Source: Martinezella multihospitum
GTDB lineage: Bacteria > Pseudomonadota > Alphaproteobacteria > Rhizobiales > Rhizobiaceae
Assembly: GCF_900094585.1 (NCBI RefSeq)
Contig: NZ_FMAG01000001.1
Span: 696,530-760,529 of the forward strand
Direction: 5' to 3'
Length of the DNA stretch: 64,000 nucleotides
The notes under the pieces: generated by a model
What the model was told of the DNA's origin: nothing
Database searches by the model: none
What the model saw: the letters and a program-made list of their open reading frames with translations, nothing else
Shown here: piece by piece, positions 45,200-54,273 of the stretch
How the letters are laid out: each line of letters starts with the position of its first letter
Position numbering within the stretch: the stretch's first letter is position 1
Position numbers and translations under genes: made by a program

Positions 45200-47287
45200 A
45201 TGAGACATTTTCGACCGATCGGCCTTCTCGCCGCGTTGACGATTGCCACATCCGCGATCGCCATCAGCGCCTATGCTGCCGAGCCGACAGTGCCACCCGT
45301 GCCACCGGTCTTCCCGGCGGAAGGAAAGATCAAATATGTCGAGCGCAGCTCCATTCTGGAGTTCAAGGCGCTGCCCGAATATCACGAGCCTTCCTGGGTG
45401 ACCGACAATTTCGTCAAGACCGGCAAGCTGCCGCCCGTCAAGGATCGCCTGCCGAAAGAGCCGCTGGTCTTCAAGACCGGCAACATGCCCGACGGCATCG
45501 GCGTCTATGGCGACACGCTGCGTCATGTCATCGGCGGCCGTCCGGAAGGCTGGAACTATGGCGCCGGCCAGACTCAGGGCTGGGGCGGCATCGACATCGG
45601 ATTGTCCGAGTGCCTGACGCGCACAGCACCGCTCTTCCAGGTGCAGGCAAAGGATACCGAGCCGCTGCCGAACCTTGCCAAGGGCTGGGAATGGTCGCCG
45701 GATGGTCATAAGCTCACCATGCACTTGATCGAAGGGGCGAAATGGTCCGATGGCGTGCCCTTCAACGCCGACGACATCATGTTCTATTGGGAAGACGAGG
45801 TCATCGATCCGAACGTCTCGCCGCTCGGCGGCGGCGCATCGCCGGAAGCCTTCGGTGAGGGAACAACGCTGAAGAAGGTCGACGACTACACGATCGAATG
45901 GACCTTCAAGGACGCCTTCCCGAAGCAATATCTCTACACGATGGCCTACCCGAACTTCTGCCCGGGTCCGTCGCATATTCTGAAGCCGCAGCATCCAAAA
46001 TATTCGAAGAACACCTACGACCAGTTCAAGAACGCCTTCCCGCCGGAATACATGAACATTCCGGTGATGGGCGCCTGGGTGCCGGTCGAATATCGCTCCG
46101 ACGATATCATCGTCATGCGCCGCAACCCCTATTATTGGAAGGTCGACGAGAAGGGCAATCAGCTGCCGTACCTCAACGAGCTGCACTACAAGCTCTCGAC
46201 CTGGGCCGACCGCGACGTGCAGGCCGTTGCCGGCTCCGCCGATCTTTCGAACCTTGAGCAGCCGGAAAACTTCGTCGCCTCGCTGAAGCGTGCGGCGCAG
46301 CCCGATGCTCCAGCTCGTCTCGCCTTCGGTCCCCGCCTCATCGGCTATAACCTGCAGATGAATTTCTCGGCCAATGGCTGGGGCAATCCAGATGATCGCG
46401 CACAGGCCGTGCGCGAGCTCAACCGCAACGAGGATTTCCGTAAGGCCGTGACCATGGCGCTCGATCGCAAGGCGCTCGGGGAATCGCTGGTCAAGGGGCC
46501 GTTCACGGCGATTTATCCCGGCGGCCTGTCTTCGGGCAGCAGCTTCTATGATCGCAATTCCACGGTCTACTATCCGTTCGATCTCGCCGCAGCCAAGGCC
46601 GAGCTTGCCAAGGCCGGGCTCAAGGACACCGACGGCGACGGCATCGTCAACTTCCCGGCCGGCGTCAATGGCGGCAAGGATGTCGAGATCACGCTTCTCG
46701 TCAGCAGCGACTACACCACCGACAAGAGCCTTGCCGAAGGTGTCGTCAGCCAGATGGAGAAGCTCGGACTTCGGGTGATCATAAACTCGCTCGTCGGGCC
46801 GAAGCGCGACGATGCCAACTATAGCGGCCGTTTCGACTGGATGGTCCGCCGCAACAGTACAGAACTTGCCTCGGTCGTGCAGAATACGGAACAGCTTGCG
46901 CCGGTCGGCCCGCGCACCAGCTGGAACCACCGCGCCCCGGAAAGCGGTCAGCTGGACCTGATGCCCTTCGAAAAGGACATGGTCGATATCGTCAACAAGT
47001 TCACGACGTCGAAGGACAATGACGAGCGCGTGGCTCTGATGAAGCAGTTCCAGAAGCTCTCGACCGGGCATCTCTACAATATCGGCCTGACCGAATATCC
47101 CGGTGCGCTTATCATCAACAAGCGCTTCTCCAACGTTCCTCCGGGCACGCCGATCTTCCTGTTCAACTGGGCGGAAGATTCGATCATCCGCGAGCGCCTG
47201 TGGGTGGCTGCGGACAAGCAGGGCAAATACGAGCTGTTCCCGCAGCAGCTTCCGGGTGCCCCGGGCAGCGCCGGCCCGATCAAATAA
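45200..47287 (+). CDS. agpA: Alpha-galactoside ABC transporter substrate-binding protein (SBP_bac_5)
   Basis: A 695-residue periplasmic protein of the oligopeptide-binding (family 5) class, larger than common OppA proteins (about 540). The signal peptide ends near ISAYAAEP (about residue 27). LAKGWEWSPDGHKLTMHLIEGAKWSDGVPFNADD is interrupted here only as a landmark: the SPDG and GAKWSDG elements are the family signature at about residues 165-185. AgpA of S. meliloti is known to bind melibiose and raffinose despite its peptide-binder fold. It is flanked by hairpins on both sides. Confidence 0.85.
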   Translation: MRHFRPIGLLAALTIATSAIAISAYAAEPTVPPVPPVFPAEGKIKYVERSSILEFKALPEYHEPSWVTDNFVKTGKLPPVKDRLPKEPLVFKTGNMPDGIGVYGDTLRHVIGGRPEGWNYGAGQTQGWGGIDIGLSECLTRTAPLFQVQAKDTEPLPNLAKGWEWSPDGHKLTMHLIEGAKWSDGVPFNADDIMFYWEDEVIDPNVSPLGGGASPEAFGEGTTLKKVDDYTIEWTFKDAFPKQYLYTMAYPNFCPGPSHILKPQHPKYSKNTYDQFKNAFPPEYMNIPVMGAWVPVEYRSDDIIVMRRNPYYWKVDEKGNQLPYLNELHYKLSTWADRDVQAVAGSADLSNLEQPENFVASLKRAAQPDAPARLAFGPRLIGYNLQMNFSANGWGNPDDRAQAVRELNRNEDFRKAVTMALDRKALGESLVKGPFTAIYPGGLSSGSSFYDRNSTVYYPFDLAAAKAELAKAGLKDTDGDGIVNFPAGVNGGKDVEITLLVSSDYTTDKSLAEGVVSQMEKLGLRVIINSLVGPKRDDANYSGRFDWMVRRNSTELASVVQNTEQLAPVGPRTSWNHRAPESGQLDLMPFEKDMVDIVNKFTTSKDNDERVALMKQFQKLSTGHLYNIGLTEYPGALIINKRFSNVPPGTPIFLFNWAEDSIIRERLWVAADKQGKYELFPQQLPGAPGSAGPIK

Positions 47288-47302
47288 GGTCATATGAAGC
47301 AC

Positions 47303-47337
47303 CCCCTGGCGGCCGGCATGAGGCCAGCTGCCAGGGG
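47303..47337 (+). other. Stem-loop between agpA and agpB
   Basis: CCCCTGGC (47303-47310) pairs with GCCAGGGG (47330-47337), and an inner GGCC pair shortens the loop. It lies 15 bp past the agpA stop. It probably protects or partially ends the abundant agpA message before the permease genes. Confidence 0.6.
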
Positions 47338-47444
47338 ATCTGAAACATCCAGCGATGAGCTATCGCCGGGAAAAGTGAACCGCCGGTGCATGTCATTCCA
47401 ACGGAATGCAATTGTCGCCCGCATCAAGAGAAGCGAACCGTTCC

Positions 47445-48455
47445 ATGTTGCGATTCCTGCTCGTGCGCATAGCCTCCGCGATCCCCGTGCTCCTTATTTT
47501 GAGCGTGGTGACGTTTGCCATCATCCAGGCACCGCCGGGCGACTATGCCGATTACATCCGCTCGCAGCTGATGAACCAGGGCGGCGCGTCCTTCGAGCAG
47601 GCCGATGCACAGGCGCAGGCCTATCGCAAGGAACACGGCCTCGATAAGCCGATGGTCGTTCAGTATTTCAACTGGATCGGCGGCATCGTCACCAGGGGCG
47701 ATTTCGGCTACAGCATGGTCTACAACAAGCCGGTGGCCGATGTCGTCGGCGAACGCCTGCCACGCACGCTTGCCCTGGCACTGGTCTGCCACATCCTCGC
47801 CTCCATTCTCGGCATCGGCTTCGGCATCTGGGCGGCGACCCGGCAATATAGCTGGATCGACAATCTGCTCGCCGGCGTCTCCTTCCTCGGCATGACGGTG
47901 CCGCGCTTCCTGATGGCGCTGATCATCGTCTACATCCTCGTCTTCCAGCTCAATGTCTCGGAGATCGGCAGCTTCTTCTCGCCGCAATATGGCGGAGCGC
48001 CCTGGTCCTGGGGCAAGTTCGTCGATCTCGTCAAACACGTCTGGCCGGTCGTCGCGATCGCCACCTTCGGCGGGCTTGCCTACAACATGCGCATCATGCG
48101 CGGCAATCTGCTCGATACGCTGAATGCCCAATATGTAGAGACGGCGCGGGCCAAGGGCCTATCCGGCGGCGCCGTCGTCATGCGCCATGCCGTGCCGAAC
48201 GCGCTGCATCCGCTCATCATGTATCAGGGTGTGGTTCTGCCCTACATGCTCACGGGCGAGATCGAAACCGCGATCATCTTCACCCTGCCAACCGTAGGCC
48301 CGGCGATCGTAGGCTCTATGGCGGTCGGCGACGTCTATGTGACGGCAACCTTCATGATGGTGCTCTCGGCCACCCTCATCGTCGGCAACATCATCGCCGA
48401 TGTCCTGCTTGCCCTGCTCGATCCCCGTGTGCGTCAACAGGGAGGGATCTACTAA
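47445..48455 (+). CDS. agpB: Alpha-galactoside ABC transporter permease, DppB/OppB type
   Basis: A 336-residue inner-membrane permease with six helices. RFLLVRIASAIPVLLILSVV is the usual first helix of OppB-type proteins, and the coupling loop includes ETARAKGLSGGAVVMRHAVPNAL (EAA motif). ATG 47445 is chosen although no strong ribosome site is visible; an open frame 13 codons longer also exists. The stop and the agpC start share TAATG, indicating translational coupling. Confidence 0.88.
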   Translation: MLRFLLVRIASAIPVLLILSVVTFAIIQAPPGDYADYIRSQLMNQGGASFEQADAQAQAYRKEHGLDKPMVVQYFNWIGGIVTRGDFGYSMVYNKPVADVVGERLPRTLALALVCHILASILGIGFGIWAATRQYSWIDNLLAGVSFLGMTVPRFLMALIIVYILVFQLNVSEIGSFFSPQYGGAPWSWGKFVDLVKHVWPVVAIATFGGLAYNMRIMRGNLLDTLNAQYVETARAKGLSGGAVVMRHAVPNALHPLIMYQGVVLPYMLTGEIETAIIFTLPTVGPAIVGSMAVGDVYVTATFMMVLSATLIVGNIIADVLLALLDPRVRQQGGIY

Positions 48456-49582
48456 TGCTCGCCTTCAGCAACTCCCCGCCCCCGCCCGAAGAGAAGATCC
48501 AGCGCAAGAGCGGCAACGAGAGCTATATCGCGCTGGTCTGGCGCCGCCTGAAGCGCTCCTGGACCGGCATGGGTGGCCTCACCCTCGTCATTCTGCTGCT
48601 ATTGATGGCGATCTTCGCCGAGTTCGTCGCGCCGCTCGATCCGAAGGCGACCGATACCGGCTTTGCGCCGCCGCAGGTCATCAGCTTTCACGACAAGGAC
48701 GGCAATTTCGTCTTCCAGCCTCGGGTCTATGCGCTTACCGAAACCAGCGATCTCGATCCCGTCACCTTCCAGCCGATCGTCGGACCGGACTACGACCATC
48801 CGCGCCTGCTGGGCTTCTTCGTCAAGGGAGACCCCTATTATCTCTTCGGCCTGATCCCCGGTAACCGCCATCTCTTCGGCACGACCGACGGCGGACCGGT
48901 GCATTTCCTTGGCACTGACAAATTCGGCCGGGATGTGTTGTCGCGCGCCATCTACGGCTCGCGCATCTCGCTGATGATCGCGCTGACGGTCGTTGCCATC
49001 GTCACTATCGTCGGGACAACGGTCGGCATGATATCGGGCTATTTCGGCGGCACGCTCGACGCCTGGATCCAGCGTTTCGTCGAGGTGGTGCTCGCTTTCC
49101 CGCAATTGCCGCTCTATCTGGCGCTGACCTCGCTGATCCCGGTGACGGCGCCGACCAACGTCTTCCTCGCCTTCGTCATCATCGTCATGTCGGCGCTCGG
49201 CTGGGCGCAGATGTCGCGCGAGGTGCGTGGCAAGACCCTGGCGCTGGCGCGGATCGACTATGTCCGGGCTGCCATGGCAGTCGGCGCGACTGACCGACGC
49301 ATCATCCTGCAGCATATCTTCCCGAACGTCATGAGCCACGTGATCGTCACGGTGACGCTGGCAATCCCGAGCGTGGTGCTCTTGGAGTCCTTCCTCGGTT
49401 TCCTCGGCTTTGCCGTCAAGCCGCCGCTGATCTCATGGGGCCTGATGCTGCAGGACACCTCGACCTATTCGGTCATAGGTTCCTATCCCTGGATTCTCTC
49501 ACCCGTCGCCTTCGTTCTCGTCACCGTCTTCGCCTTCAATGCGCTGGGCGATGGACTGCGCGACGCAATCGACCCCTATTGA
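48455..49582 (+). CDS. agpC: Alpha-galactoside ABC transporter permease, DppC/OppC type
   Basis: A 375-residue permease, longer than common OppC (about 300) because of a periplasmic loop of about 90 residues after the first helix (LLLLMAIFAEFVAPL). It then has the standard FLGTDKFGRDVLSRAIYGSRISL entry and an EAA loop (AAMAVGATDRRIILQHIFPNV). The large loop may contact the oversized binding protein; that is inference. It overlaps agpB by one base. Confidence 0.88.
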   Translation: MLAFSNSPPPPEEKIQRKSGNESYIALVWRRLKRSWTGMGGLTLVILLLLMAIFAEFVAPLDPKATDTGFAPPQVISFHDKDGNFVFQPRVYALTETSDLDPVTFQPIVGPDYDHPRLLGFFVKGDPYYLFGLIPGNRHLFGTTDGGPVHFLGTDKFGRDVLSRAIYGSRISLMIALTVVAIVTIVGTTVGMISGYFGGTLDAWIQRFVEVVLAFPQLPLYLALTSLIPVTAPTNVFLAFVIIVMSALGWAQMSREVRGKTLALARIDYVRAAMAVGATDRRIILQHIFPNVMSHVIVTVTLAIPSVVLLESFLGFLGFAVKPPLISWGLMLQDTSTYSVIGSYPWILSPVAFVLVTVFAFNALGDGLRDAIDPY

Positions 49583-49595
49583 GAGGAGAACGGAT

Positions 49596-51266
49596 ATGGC
49601 TCTCGCACTCGTCAATCCCTTCGCTCCCGACATCAGGCATGATGCCGCCGGTAAGACCGTGGCGCCTGTCATCGATGCTCGCAACGTCGCTGTCAAATTC
49701 AAGGTCGAGGATGGCATCGTCGACGCCGTCAAGGACATCTCCTTCCAGCTCTATCGCGGCGAGACCATCGCCATCGTCGGCGAGTCCGGCTCGGGCAAAT
49801 CGGTAACCGCCCGCACGGTGATGGGGCTCTTGACCAAACGTGCCGTTGTTTCGGAGAGATCCACTGTTCACTACGACGGCAAGAACGTGCTGAAATTCTC
49901 CGAGCGGGCACGCCGGCAGCTGCGCGGCGATCGGATATCGATGATCTTTCAGGAGCCGATGAGCTCGCTCAATCCGATCTACACCATCGGCAGCCAGATC
50001 GTCGAAGCGATCCGGGTTCACCGCAAAGTCAGCCGCCGCGACGCCGAGAAGCGGGCGCTCGACCTGCTGAAGCAGGTGCAGATCCCCGATCCCGAAGCAC
50101 GGCTGAAGCAATATCCTCATCAGCTTTCCGGCGGGCAGCGCCAGCGTGTGATGATTGCCATGGCGCTCGCCAACGATCCGGACGTGCTGATCGCCGACGA
50201 ACCGACGACGGCGCTTGACGTCACCGTGCAGGCGCAGATCCTGAACCTCATCCGCAATCTGCAGAAGCAGCTCGGCATGGCGGTGATCCTGATCACCCAT
50301 GATCTGACGGTCGTGCGGCAATTCTCCGACTATGTCTATGTGATGCAGCATGGCGAGATGCGCGAGCACAACACGACCGAAGCCCTCTTCGCCAATCCGC
50401 AGCATCCCTATACGCAGCATCTCCTAACCTCGGAGCCGCGTGGACAGGCAAAACCGCTGCCGCCGAACTGCGACACAGTGCTCGAAGGCAAGTCCGTGAA
50501 AGTGGCGTTCATGCTACGCCACGGCAGCTTCTTCAAGCCTGATATGCGCGAACTCGTCGCCGTCGACAGCCTCAACATCGAGCTGCGCCGCCACGAAACG
50601 CTCGGCCTCGTCGGTGAATCCGGCTCTGGTAAGACCACGTTCGGCCAGGCGCTGTTGCGCCTGATCGATGCCGACAGCGGCGAGATTTTCTTCGATGGAC
50701 AGCCGATCCATGGCCGATCGCGCGCCGAAATGCGGCCGTTACGCTCGCGCATGCAGATCGTCTTCCAGGACCCTTTTTCGTCACTCAATCCGCGCATGAC
50801 GATCGGCCAGATCATTTCCGAAGGGCTGGTGGTCAACAATCTCGGCGCCAACAAGGCAGAGCGGCTGGAGCGCGTCAAGGAGGCGCTCGTCAGCGCCGGC
50901 ATGCCGGCCAACATTCTCTCGCGCTTCCCACATGAATTTTCCGGCGGCCAGCGCCAGCGCATCGCGATTGCGCGCGCCATCGCGCTCGAGCCGGAATTCA
51001 TTCTGCTCGACGAGCCGACCTCGGCGCTCGACCTTTCCGTCCAGGCACAGATCATCGATCTCCTGCGCAAGCTGCAGGACGAGAAAGGCCTGAGCTACCT
51101 TTTCATCTCACATGACCTCAAGGTCGTCCGCGCCCTTTGCCATCGCGTCATCGTCATGCAGCATGGCAAGATCATGGAGCAAGGGCCGGTCGAAGAGGTT
51201 CTGTCCCATCCCAAGACCGCTTACACAGAACGCCTTGTCAGAGCGGCGTTCGAAGTAGCTTCATAG
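49596..51266 (+). CDS. agpD: Alpha-galactoside ABC transporter ATPase, fused OppD-OppF type
   Basis: A 556-residue protein containing two intact ATPase domains. Domain 1: Walker A GESGSGKS (about 62-69), signature LSGGQRQRV (about 177), Walker [11 protein letters not shown]. Domain 2: [10 protein letters not shown] (about 340), FSGGQRQRI (about 449), [12 protein letters not shown]. It replaces separate D and F subunits. ATG 49596 follows GAGAGGAGA and is chosen over the longer frame that enters agpC. It ends 18 bp before the second GH4 gene. Confidence 0.9.
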   Translation: MALALVNPFAPDIRHDAAGKTVAPVIDARNVAVKFKVEDGIVDAVKDISFQLYRGETIAIVGESGSGKSVTARTVMGLLTKRAVVSERSTVHYDGKNVLKFSERARRQLRGDRISMIFQEPMSSLNPIYTIGSQIVEAIRVHRKVSRRDAEKRALDLLKQVQIPDPEARLKQYPHQLSGGQRQRVMIAMALANDPDVLIADEPTTALDVTVQAQILNLIRNLQKQLGMAVILITHDLTVVRQFSDYVYVMQHGEMREHNTTEALFANPQHPYTQHLLTSEPRGQAKPLPPNCDTVLEGKSVKVAFMLRHGSFFKPDMRELVAVDSLNIELRRHETLGLVGESGSGKTTFGQALLRLIDADSGEIFFDGQPIHGRSRAEMRPLRSRMQIVFQDPFSSLNPRMTIGQIISEGLVVNNLGANKAERLERVKEALVSAGMPANILSRFPHEFSGGQRQRIAIARAIALEPEFILLDEPTSALDLSVQAQIIDLLRKLQDEKGLSYLFISHDLKVVRALCHRVIVMQHGKIMEQGPVEEVLSHPKTAYTERLVRAAFEVAS

Positions 51267-51284
51267 CATCCAGGAGATTTTGAA

Positions 51285-52655
51285 ATGACAGCGACTCCCA
51301 AGATCACCTTCATCGGCGCCGGCTCGACCGTCTTCATGAAAAATATCATCGGCGACGTCTTGCAACGTCCGGCCCTCGCTGGCGCGCGGATCGCGCTGAT
51401 GGACATCAACCCACAGCGGCTCGACGAAAGCGCCATCGTCGCGCGCAAGCTCGCCTCGACGCTCGGCGCCTCGGCCACGGTCGAGACTTTTGCCGACCAG
51501 CGCAAGGCGCTCGATGGCGCGCATTTCGTCGTCGTCGCCTTCCAGATCGGCGGCTACGAGCCCTGCACCGTCACCGATTTCGATGTGCCGAAGAAATATG
51601 GACTACGCCAGACCATCGCCGACACGCTCGGCGTCGGCGGCATCATGCGCGGCCTGCGCACGGTTCCGCATCTGTGGAAGATCTGCGAGGACATGCTCGC
51701 CGTTTGCCCGAATGCGATCATGCTGCAATATGTGAATCCGATGGCGATCAACACCTGGGCGATCGGCGAGAAGTATCCAACCATCAAGCAGGTCGGCCTA
51801 TGCCACTCGGTGCAGGGCACGGCGATGGAACTGGCCCACGATCTCGACATTCCCTACAACGAGATCCGCTACCGTTCGGCCGGCATCAACCATATGGCCT
51901 TCTACCTCGAATTCGAACATCGCCAGCCTGACGGTTCCTATCGCAACCTCTATCCGGATCTCGTGCGCGCCTATCGCGAAGGACGCGCGCCGAAGCCCGG
52001 CTGGAACCCGCGCTGCCCGAACAAGGTGCGCTATGAAATGCTGACCCGCCTCGGCTATTTCGTCACCGAAAGCTCCGAGCATTTCGCCGAATACACACCC
52101 TATTTCATCAAGGAAGGCCGCGAGGACCTGATCGAGAAGTTTGGCATTCCGCTCGACGAATATCCGAAGCGCTGCATCGAGCAGGTGGCGCGCTGGAAGA
52201 ACCAGGCCGAGGAATATCGCACCGCCGAGAAGATCGAAGTCAAGCAATCGAAGGAATATGCCTCCTCGATCATCAACTCGGTCTGGACCGGCGAACCCTC
52301 CGTCATTTACGGCAACGTCCGCAACAATGGCTGCATCACCTCGCTGCCCTTTAATTGTGCGGCCGAGGTCGCCTGCCTCGTCGACGCTTCCGGCATCCAG
52401 CCGACCTATGTCGGCGACCTGCCGCCGCAGCTGACCGCTCTCATCCGCACGAACATCAACGTGCAGGAGCTAACGGTGAAGGCTCTGATGACGGAAAACC
52501 GCGAGCACATCTACCACGCCGCGATGATGGACCCGCACACCGCGGCAGAGCTCGATCTCGACCAGATCTGGTCGTTGGTCGACGAACTGCTGGCGACCCA
52601 CGGCGACTGGCTGCCGGAATGGGCACGCGGCAATCGCAAGGTTCAGGCCGCGTAA
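51285..52655 (+). CDS. Second GH4 alpha-glycosidase (alpha-glucosidase/galactosidase)
   Basis: A 456-residue NAD/Mn-dependent glycosidase. NAD site FIGAGSTVF (about 7-15); metal ligands in LCHSVQGTA (C173) and AGINHMAFYLE (H about 204); QYVNPMAINTWA signature. It differs clearly from MelA at the start of the operon, so the two may act on different alpha-linked sugars. The strong terminator at 52686-52720 follows its stop, marking the end of the operon. Confidence 0.9.
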   Translation: MTATPKITFIGAGSTVFMKNIIGDVLQRPALAGARIALMDINPQRLDESAIVARKLASTLGASATVETFADQRKALDGAHFVVVAFQIGGYEPCTVTDFDVPKKYGLRQTIADTLGVGGIMRGLRTVPHLWKICEDMLAVCPNAIMLQYVNPMAINTWAIGEKYPTIKQVGLCHSVQGTAMELAHDLDIPYNEIRYRSAGINHMAFYLEFEHRQPDGSYRNLYPDLVRAYREGRAPKPGWNPRCPNKVRYEMLTRLGYFVTESSEHFAEYTPYFIKEGREDLIEKFGIPLDEYPKRCIEQVARWKNQAEEYRTAEKIEVKQSKEYASSIINSVWTGEPSVIYGNVRNNGCITSLPFNCAAEVACLVDASGIQPTYVGDLPPQLTALIRTNINVQELTVKALMTENREHIYHAAMMDPHTAAELDLDQIWSLVDELLATHGDWLPEWARGNRKVQAA

Positions 52656-52685
52656 AGCCACTCTCTCCCGGCTTGCGGCCCAAAG

Positions 52686-52720
52686 GGCCTCGCGGTGACG
52701 CCGCGGGGCCTTACATTTTT
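52686..52720 (+). terminator. Rho-independent terminator of the agp operon
   Basis: GGCC-T-CGCGG (52686-52695) pairs with CCGCG-G-GGCC (52701-52710) with a TGACG loop, followed by TTACATTTTT. It begins 31 bases after the GH4 stop. This is the clearest intrinsic terminator in the window. Confidence 0.85.
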
Positions 52721-52833
52721 AGCTGCTGAGAAAAGATGAAAATCCAAAATGCAGCGAATGATGCCGTCATAACAGATGGCAAAGCGGGATCGACTGCGCT
52801 AGAAACGCTCGCAGTTTGGAGGAGACGAACGAC

Positions 52834-53976
52834 ATGGCCAGCTCGAACACATTCACCACCGGAACATTCGTCGGCCGCATCTGGCGCCCGGAAGTGCAAG
52901 GCCCCGCTCTCGTCACCCTTCGCGACGGCACGCTCTTTGACATCACCTCGAAGGAAGCGCCGACCATGCGCGACCTTCTGGAAAAAGATGATCCGGTGGC
53001 TTTCGTTCGCGCGCAGAAAGGCGAGGCCGTCGCCAAGCTCGACGATCTGCTGGCAACCAGGGTCGATGCCTCGTCCATCCATCTTCTCGCCCCCATCGAC
53101 CTGCAGGCGATCAAGGCCTGTGGTGTCACCTTTGCCCGCTCGATGCTGGAGCGTGTCATCGAAGAACGCGCCGCCGGCAATCCAGACCTTGCCGAAGCAA
53201 TCCGCGGCAAGGTGACGGCGCTGATCGGCGACAGCCTGCGCAACCTCAAGGCAGGCTCGCCGGAAGCGGCCAAGGTCAAGGCGGCGCTGATCGAGGAAGG
53301 TGTCTGGTCGCAATATCTCGAAGTCGGCATCGGACCGGATGCGGAAGTCTTTTCCAAATCGCAGGTCATGTCCTCGGTCGGCCTCGGCGCAGATGTCGGT
53401 CTGCATCCGATCTCCAAATGGAACAATCCCGAGCCGGAAATCGTGCTGGCGGTCGACAGCCAAGGCCGGGTCAAGGGCGCCACCCTCGGCAACGATGTCA
53501 ACCTGCGCGACGTGGAAGGCCGCTCCGCCCTGCTCCTCGGCAAGGCCAAGGACAACAATGCCTCCTGCTCTATCGGGCCGTTCATCCGCCTGTTCGACGA
53601 GACTTACACTCTGGATGACGTGCGCAACGCCGATCTCGACCTGAAGGTCGAAGGCGAGGATGGCTATGTGCTGCATGGCCGCTCGTCGATGAAGGAAATC
53701 AGCCGCGATCCGCTCGACCTCGTCTCTCAGACCATAGGCCGCCATCATCAGTATCCCGACGGCTTCGTGCTGTTCATGGGGACGCTTTTTGCACCAGTCG
53801 AGGATCGTGACACGCCCGGCCAAGGCTTCACCCACAAGGTCGGCGACATCGTCACCATCTCCAACGACAAGCTGGGATCGCTGAAGAACCGCGTGCGGCT
53901 GTCGACCGAATGCCCACCCTGGATATTCGGAGCTTCGCATCTGATGCGCAACCTCGCACGGCGTGGGTTGATCTAA
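52834..53976 (+). CDS. Fumarylacetoacetate hydrolase family protein
   Basis: A 380-residue member of the FAH superfamily, whose enzymes cleave C-C bonds or dehydrate 2-oxo sugar acids using a divalent metal. The C-terminal catalytic region includes NNPEPEIVLAVDS (metal-binding E-x-E) and GNDVNLRDVEGRSALLLGKAKD. Length and C-terminal sequence suggest the 2-keto-3-deoxy-pentonate dehydratase-like branch. ATG 52834 follows GGAGGAG; a TTG six codons earlier is less likely. It comes after the agp terminator, so it probably has its own promoter in the 52721-52833 gap. Confidence 0.8.
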   Translation: MASSNTFTTGTFVGRIWRPEVQGPALVTLRDGTLFDITSKEAPTMRDLLEKDDPVAFVRAQKGEAVAKLDDLLATRVDASSIHLLAPIDLQAIKACGVTFARSMLERVIEERAAGNPDLAEAIRGKVTALIGDSLRNLKAGSPEAAKVKAALIEEGVWSQYLEVGIGPDAEVFSKSQVMSSVGLGADVGLHPISKWNNPEPEIVLAVDSQGRVKGATLGNDVNLRDVEGRSALLLGKAKDNNASCSIGPFIRLFDETYTLDDVRNADLDLKVEGEDGYVLHGRSSMKEISRDPLDLVSQTIGRHHQYPDGFVLFMGTLFAPVEDRDTPGQGFTHKVGDIVTISNDKLGSLKNRVRLSTECPPWIFGASHLMRNLARRGLI

Positions 53977-54153
53977 GACCTAAAAGAAATCGCGATTTGG
54001 AGCAGTTCGGCTCGTCGGGCAAGCCATGACGGGAGCCTCCTCTATCTGTGTGGCATTCCGCATTTGGCGCCATGCGTGGTTTCGTAGTTGCTCTGCCATC
54101 GATTGCGCACTTGATCGTCTTCAGACTGCTGAACATCGCATGTTCCCGAAAAA

Positions 54154-54200
54154 CATCAAGGAGCCCTTGGATGCGCCGAGCACCCAAGGGCTCCTTGATG
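54154..54200 (-). terminator. 17-bp perfect inverted repeat with T-run on the minus strand
   Basis: CATCAAGGAGCCCTTGG (54154-54170) is exactly complementary to 54184-54200, with a 13-base loop. On the minus strand the stem is followed at once by TTTTT, an intrinsic terminator pattern, but no minus-strand gene leads into it. On the plus strand it would be a 5' leader hairpin for the beta-propeller gene, ending 73 bp before its start. Confidence 0.6.
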
Positions 54201-54273
54201 AAAGCTGGTTGAAAGCTTCGTCTGTTAGCTTGCTGCGCCCGGGGGGAATGGCAAACTTATCAGGAGGAATAGG

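Noticed and set aside
44765..47302. 845-codon open frame antisense to agpA
   Set aside because: A shadow of agpA caused by strong G/C third-position bias; agpA has signal peptide and family motifs, while the antisense product is low in recognisable structure.
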